Positions 6,046-6,597 of a DNA stretch of 6,597 nucleotides are shown piece by piece; position 1 is the first letter of the stretch; every line of letters begins with the position of its first letter. Location: positions 1 through 6,597 of the forward strand of contig CALYVE010000098.1 in the NCBI GenBank assembly GCA_945492935.1. The letters are read 5' to 3'. Both the position numbers and the translations under genes were made by a program. Source of the stretch: an uncultured Lachnospiraceae bacterium. GTDB taxonomy: Bacteria; Bacillota; Clostridia; Lachnospirales; Lachnospiraceae. The notes under the pieces are model-generated. The model did not search any database. It saw nothing but the letters and a program-made list of their open reading frames with translations, and was not told the origin of the DNA.

Positions 6046-6071
6046 CTATCCAGATTATGCGCCATTCATAC
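6039..6071 (-). promoter_or_regulatory. Forespore (SigF/SigG-type) promoter of gpr
   Basis: Two overlapping matches fit the forespore factors known to transcribe gpr in Bacillus. SigG-like: TGAATG (6068-6063, consensus TGMATA), 17-nt spacer, AATACTC (6045-6039, consensus CATACTA). SigF-like: GTATG (6071-6067, consensus GYATA), 15-nt spacer, GGATAGAAT (6051-6043, consensus GGnnAnAMT as I recall it). Either would start transcription around 6037-6031, in the loop region of the 6018-6045 hairpin. Confidence 0.55.
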
Positions 6072-6095
6072 GACAGGCTTATGCCTGCTCGTATG
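6067..6095 (-). repeat. 12-bp stem-loop spanning the kinase stop codon and the gpr -35 region
   Basis: Minus-strand CATACGA (6095-6089), bulged G, CAGGC, loop ATAA, GCCTG, TCGTATG (6073-6067): 12 perfect pairs interrupted only by a one-base bulge. The loop contains the TAA stop codon of the kinase gene. No T tract follows, so it is not a canonical terminator. The distal arm contains the putative SigF -35 (GTATG) and the first two bases of the SigG -35. As RNA it could protect the kinase mRNA 3' end; as DNA it could be an operator over the gpr promoter. Confidence 0.6.
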
Positions 6096-6582
6096 CCTTC
6101 ATAATCGCAAAGACACTATCTTCAATTGTCATATTGTCGCATTCAACTACAATATCCGCATATTTTTCATACAAAGGAATTCTTTCATAATATACATCCT
6201 CTAATGTTTTACCTTTCTTCATAGCAATACCACGTGTCTTAATATTTTTTACACGTCGTAATATCTCATCGCAGGAAAGCTTAATATAAACAATAGTAGC
6301 CATATCACGAAGATGTTCCATTGCCTCTTCGCCAAACACAGCACTTCCGCCGGTGGCAATCACCGTCTGATTTGCCAAAATCTGTTTTAATACGTCATTT
6401 TCAATGGAAAGAAACGCTTCCATTCCGTGCTCATTTATGATTTCATAGAGCTTTTTTCCTGTGTTTTTCTGAATTACAAGATCCGTATCCATAAAATCGT
6501 AGCTTATTGCCTTTGCAAGTAAAACACCAACTGTGCTTTTTCCCGCGCCCGGCATTCCAATTAATACAATGTTATTTTTCAT
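6079..6582 (-). CDS. Shikimate kinase-family P-loop kinase with divergent substrate site
   Basis: A 167-residue protein, normal in length for shikimate kinase (AroK/AroL), which phosphorylates shikimate in aromatic amino acid synthesis. The Walker A loop GMPGAGKST (9-17) is intact, as are DTD (32-34, Mg and substrate Asp) and GKKLYEI (42-48). Other positions deviate from the family: FRxxE is FLSIE (57-61), replacing the shikimate-binding Arg with Leu58; the usual GGG is GGS (78-80); and the lid motif RPLL is RGIAM (117-121), though R117 is kept. R134 in YERIPLYEKYADI matches the conserved C-terminal Arg. ATP binding is secure, shikimate as substrate is not, so no gene symbol is given. The TGGAG ribosome binding site lies 5 nt before the ATG; the promoter is outside the window. 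The gene abuts the gpr control region but has no evident tie to sporulation. Confidence 0.8.
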   Translation of the reverse strand: MKNNIVLIGMPGAGKSTVGVLLAKAISYDFMDTDLVIQKNTGKKLYEIINEHGMEAFLSIENDVLKQILANQTVIATGGSAVFGEEAMEHLRDMATIVYIKLSCDEILRRVKNIKTRGIAMKKGKTLEDVYYERIPLYEKYADIVVECDNMTIEDSVFAIMKAYEQA

Positions 6583-6597
6583 ACTATCTCCAATTTT

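Overview
This window looks like chromosome from a low-to-moderate-GC, endospore-forming Clostridia, most likely a Lachnospiraceae-type Firmicute. The assignment rests on the gene order gpr-spoIIP-lepA-hemW, on two sporulation-specific genes (gpr, spoIIP), on strong AGGAG-type ribosome binding sites and on AT-rich codon use. It is inferred from gene content, not from a database match. Every gene I can support lies on the minus strand, so transcription runs from high to low coordinates.

In transcription order: (1) 6582-6079, a small P-loop kinase of the shikimate kinase family with altered substrate-site residues; (2) a dense 80-bp junction (6014-6095) with two strong inverted repeats and a forespore-type promoter; (3) gpr, the germination protease for small acid-soluble spore proteins (6013-5168); (4) spoIIP, the peptidoglycan hydrolase of engulfment (5117-4017), with no Shine-Dalgarno but a SigE-like promoter next to its ATG; (5) an intergenic region with a good SigA promoter (3975-4004); (6) the tightly packed operon lepA (3912-2098), hemW (2091-892) and a small DUF2007-like membrane protein (883-524), with gaps of 6 and 8 bp; (7) a 277-bp intergenic stretch with a near-consensus SigA promoter (486-514), a GC-rich structured segment and an intrinsic terminator (368-402), together a candidate small RNA or regulatory leader of about 110 nt; (8) the 5' 82 codons of a secreted protein (246-1) that runs off the window.

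The protein genes are mostly conserved core genes, and I see no defence system, mobile element, CRISPR array or biosynthetic cluster. The most unusual material is non-coding. First, at the gpr start, the ribosome binding site is buried in a terminator-like hairpin, and the predicted forespore promoter would start transcription inside that hairpin's loop. Read-through from the kinase gene would therefore be terminated or untranslatable, while forespore transcripts would have a free ribosome binding site. Second, the small RNA or leader between the DUF2007 gene and the secreted-protein gene has its own promoter and terminator and resembles no RNA family I recognise. Third, the kinase keeps the nucleotide-binding loop but lacks residues normally used to hold shikimate.
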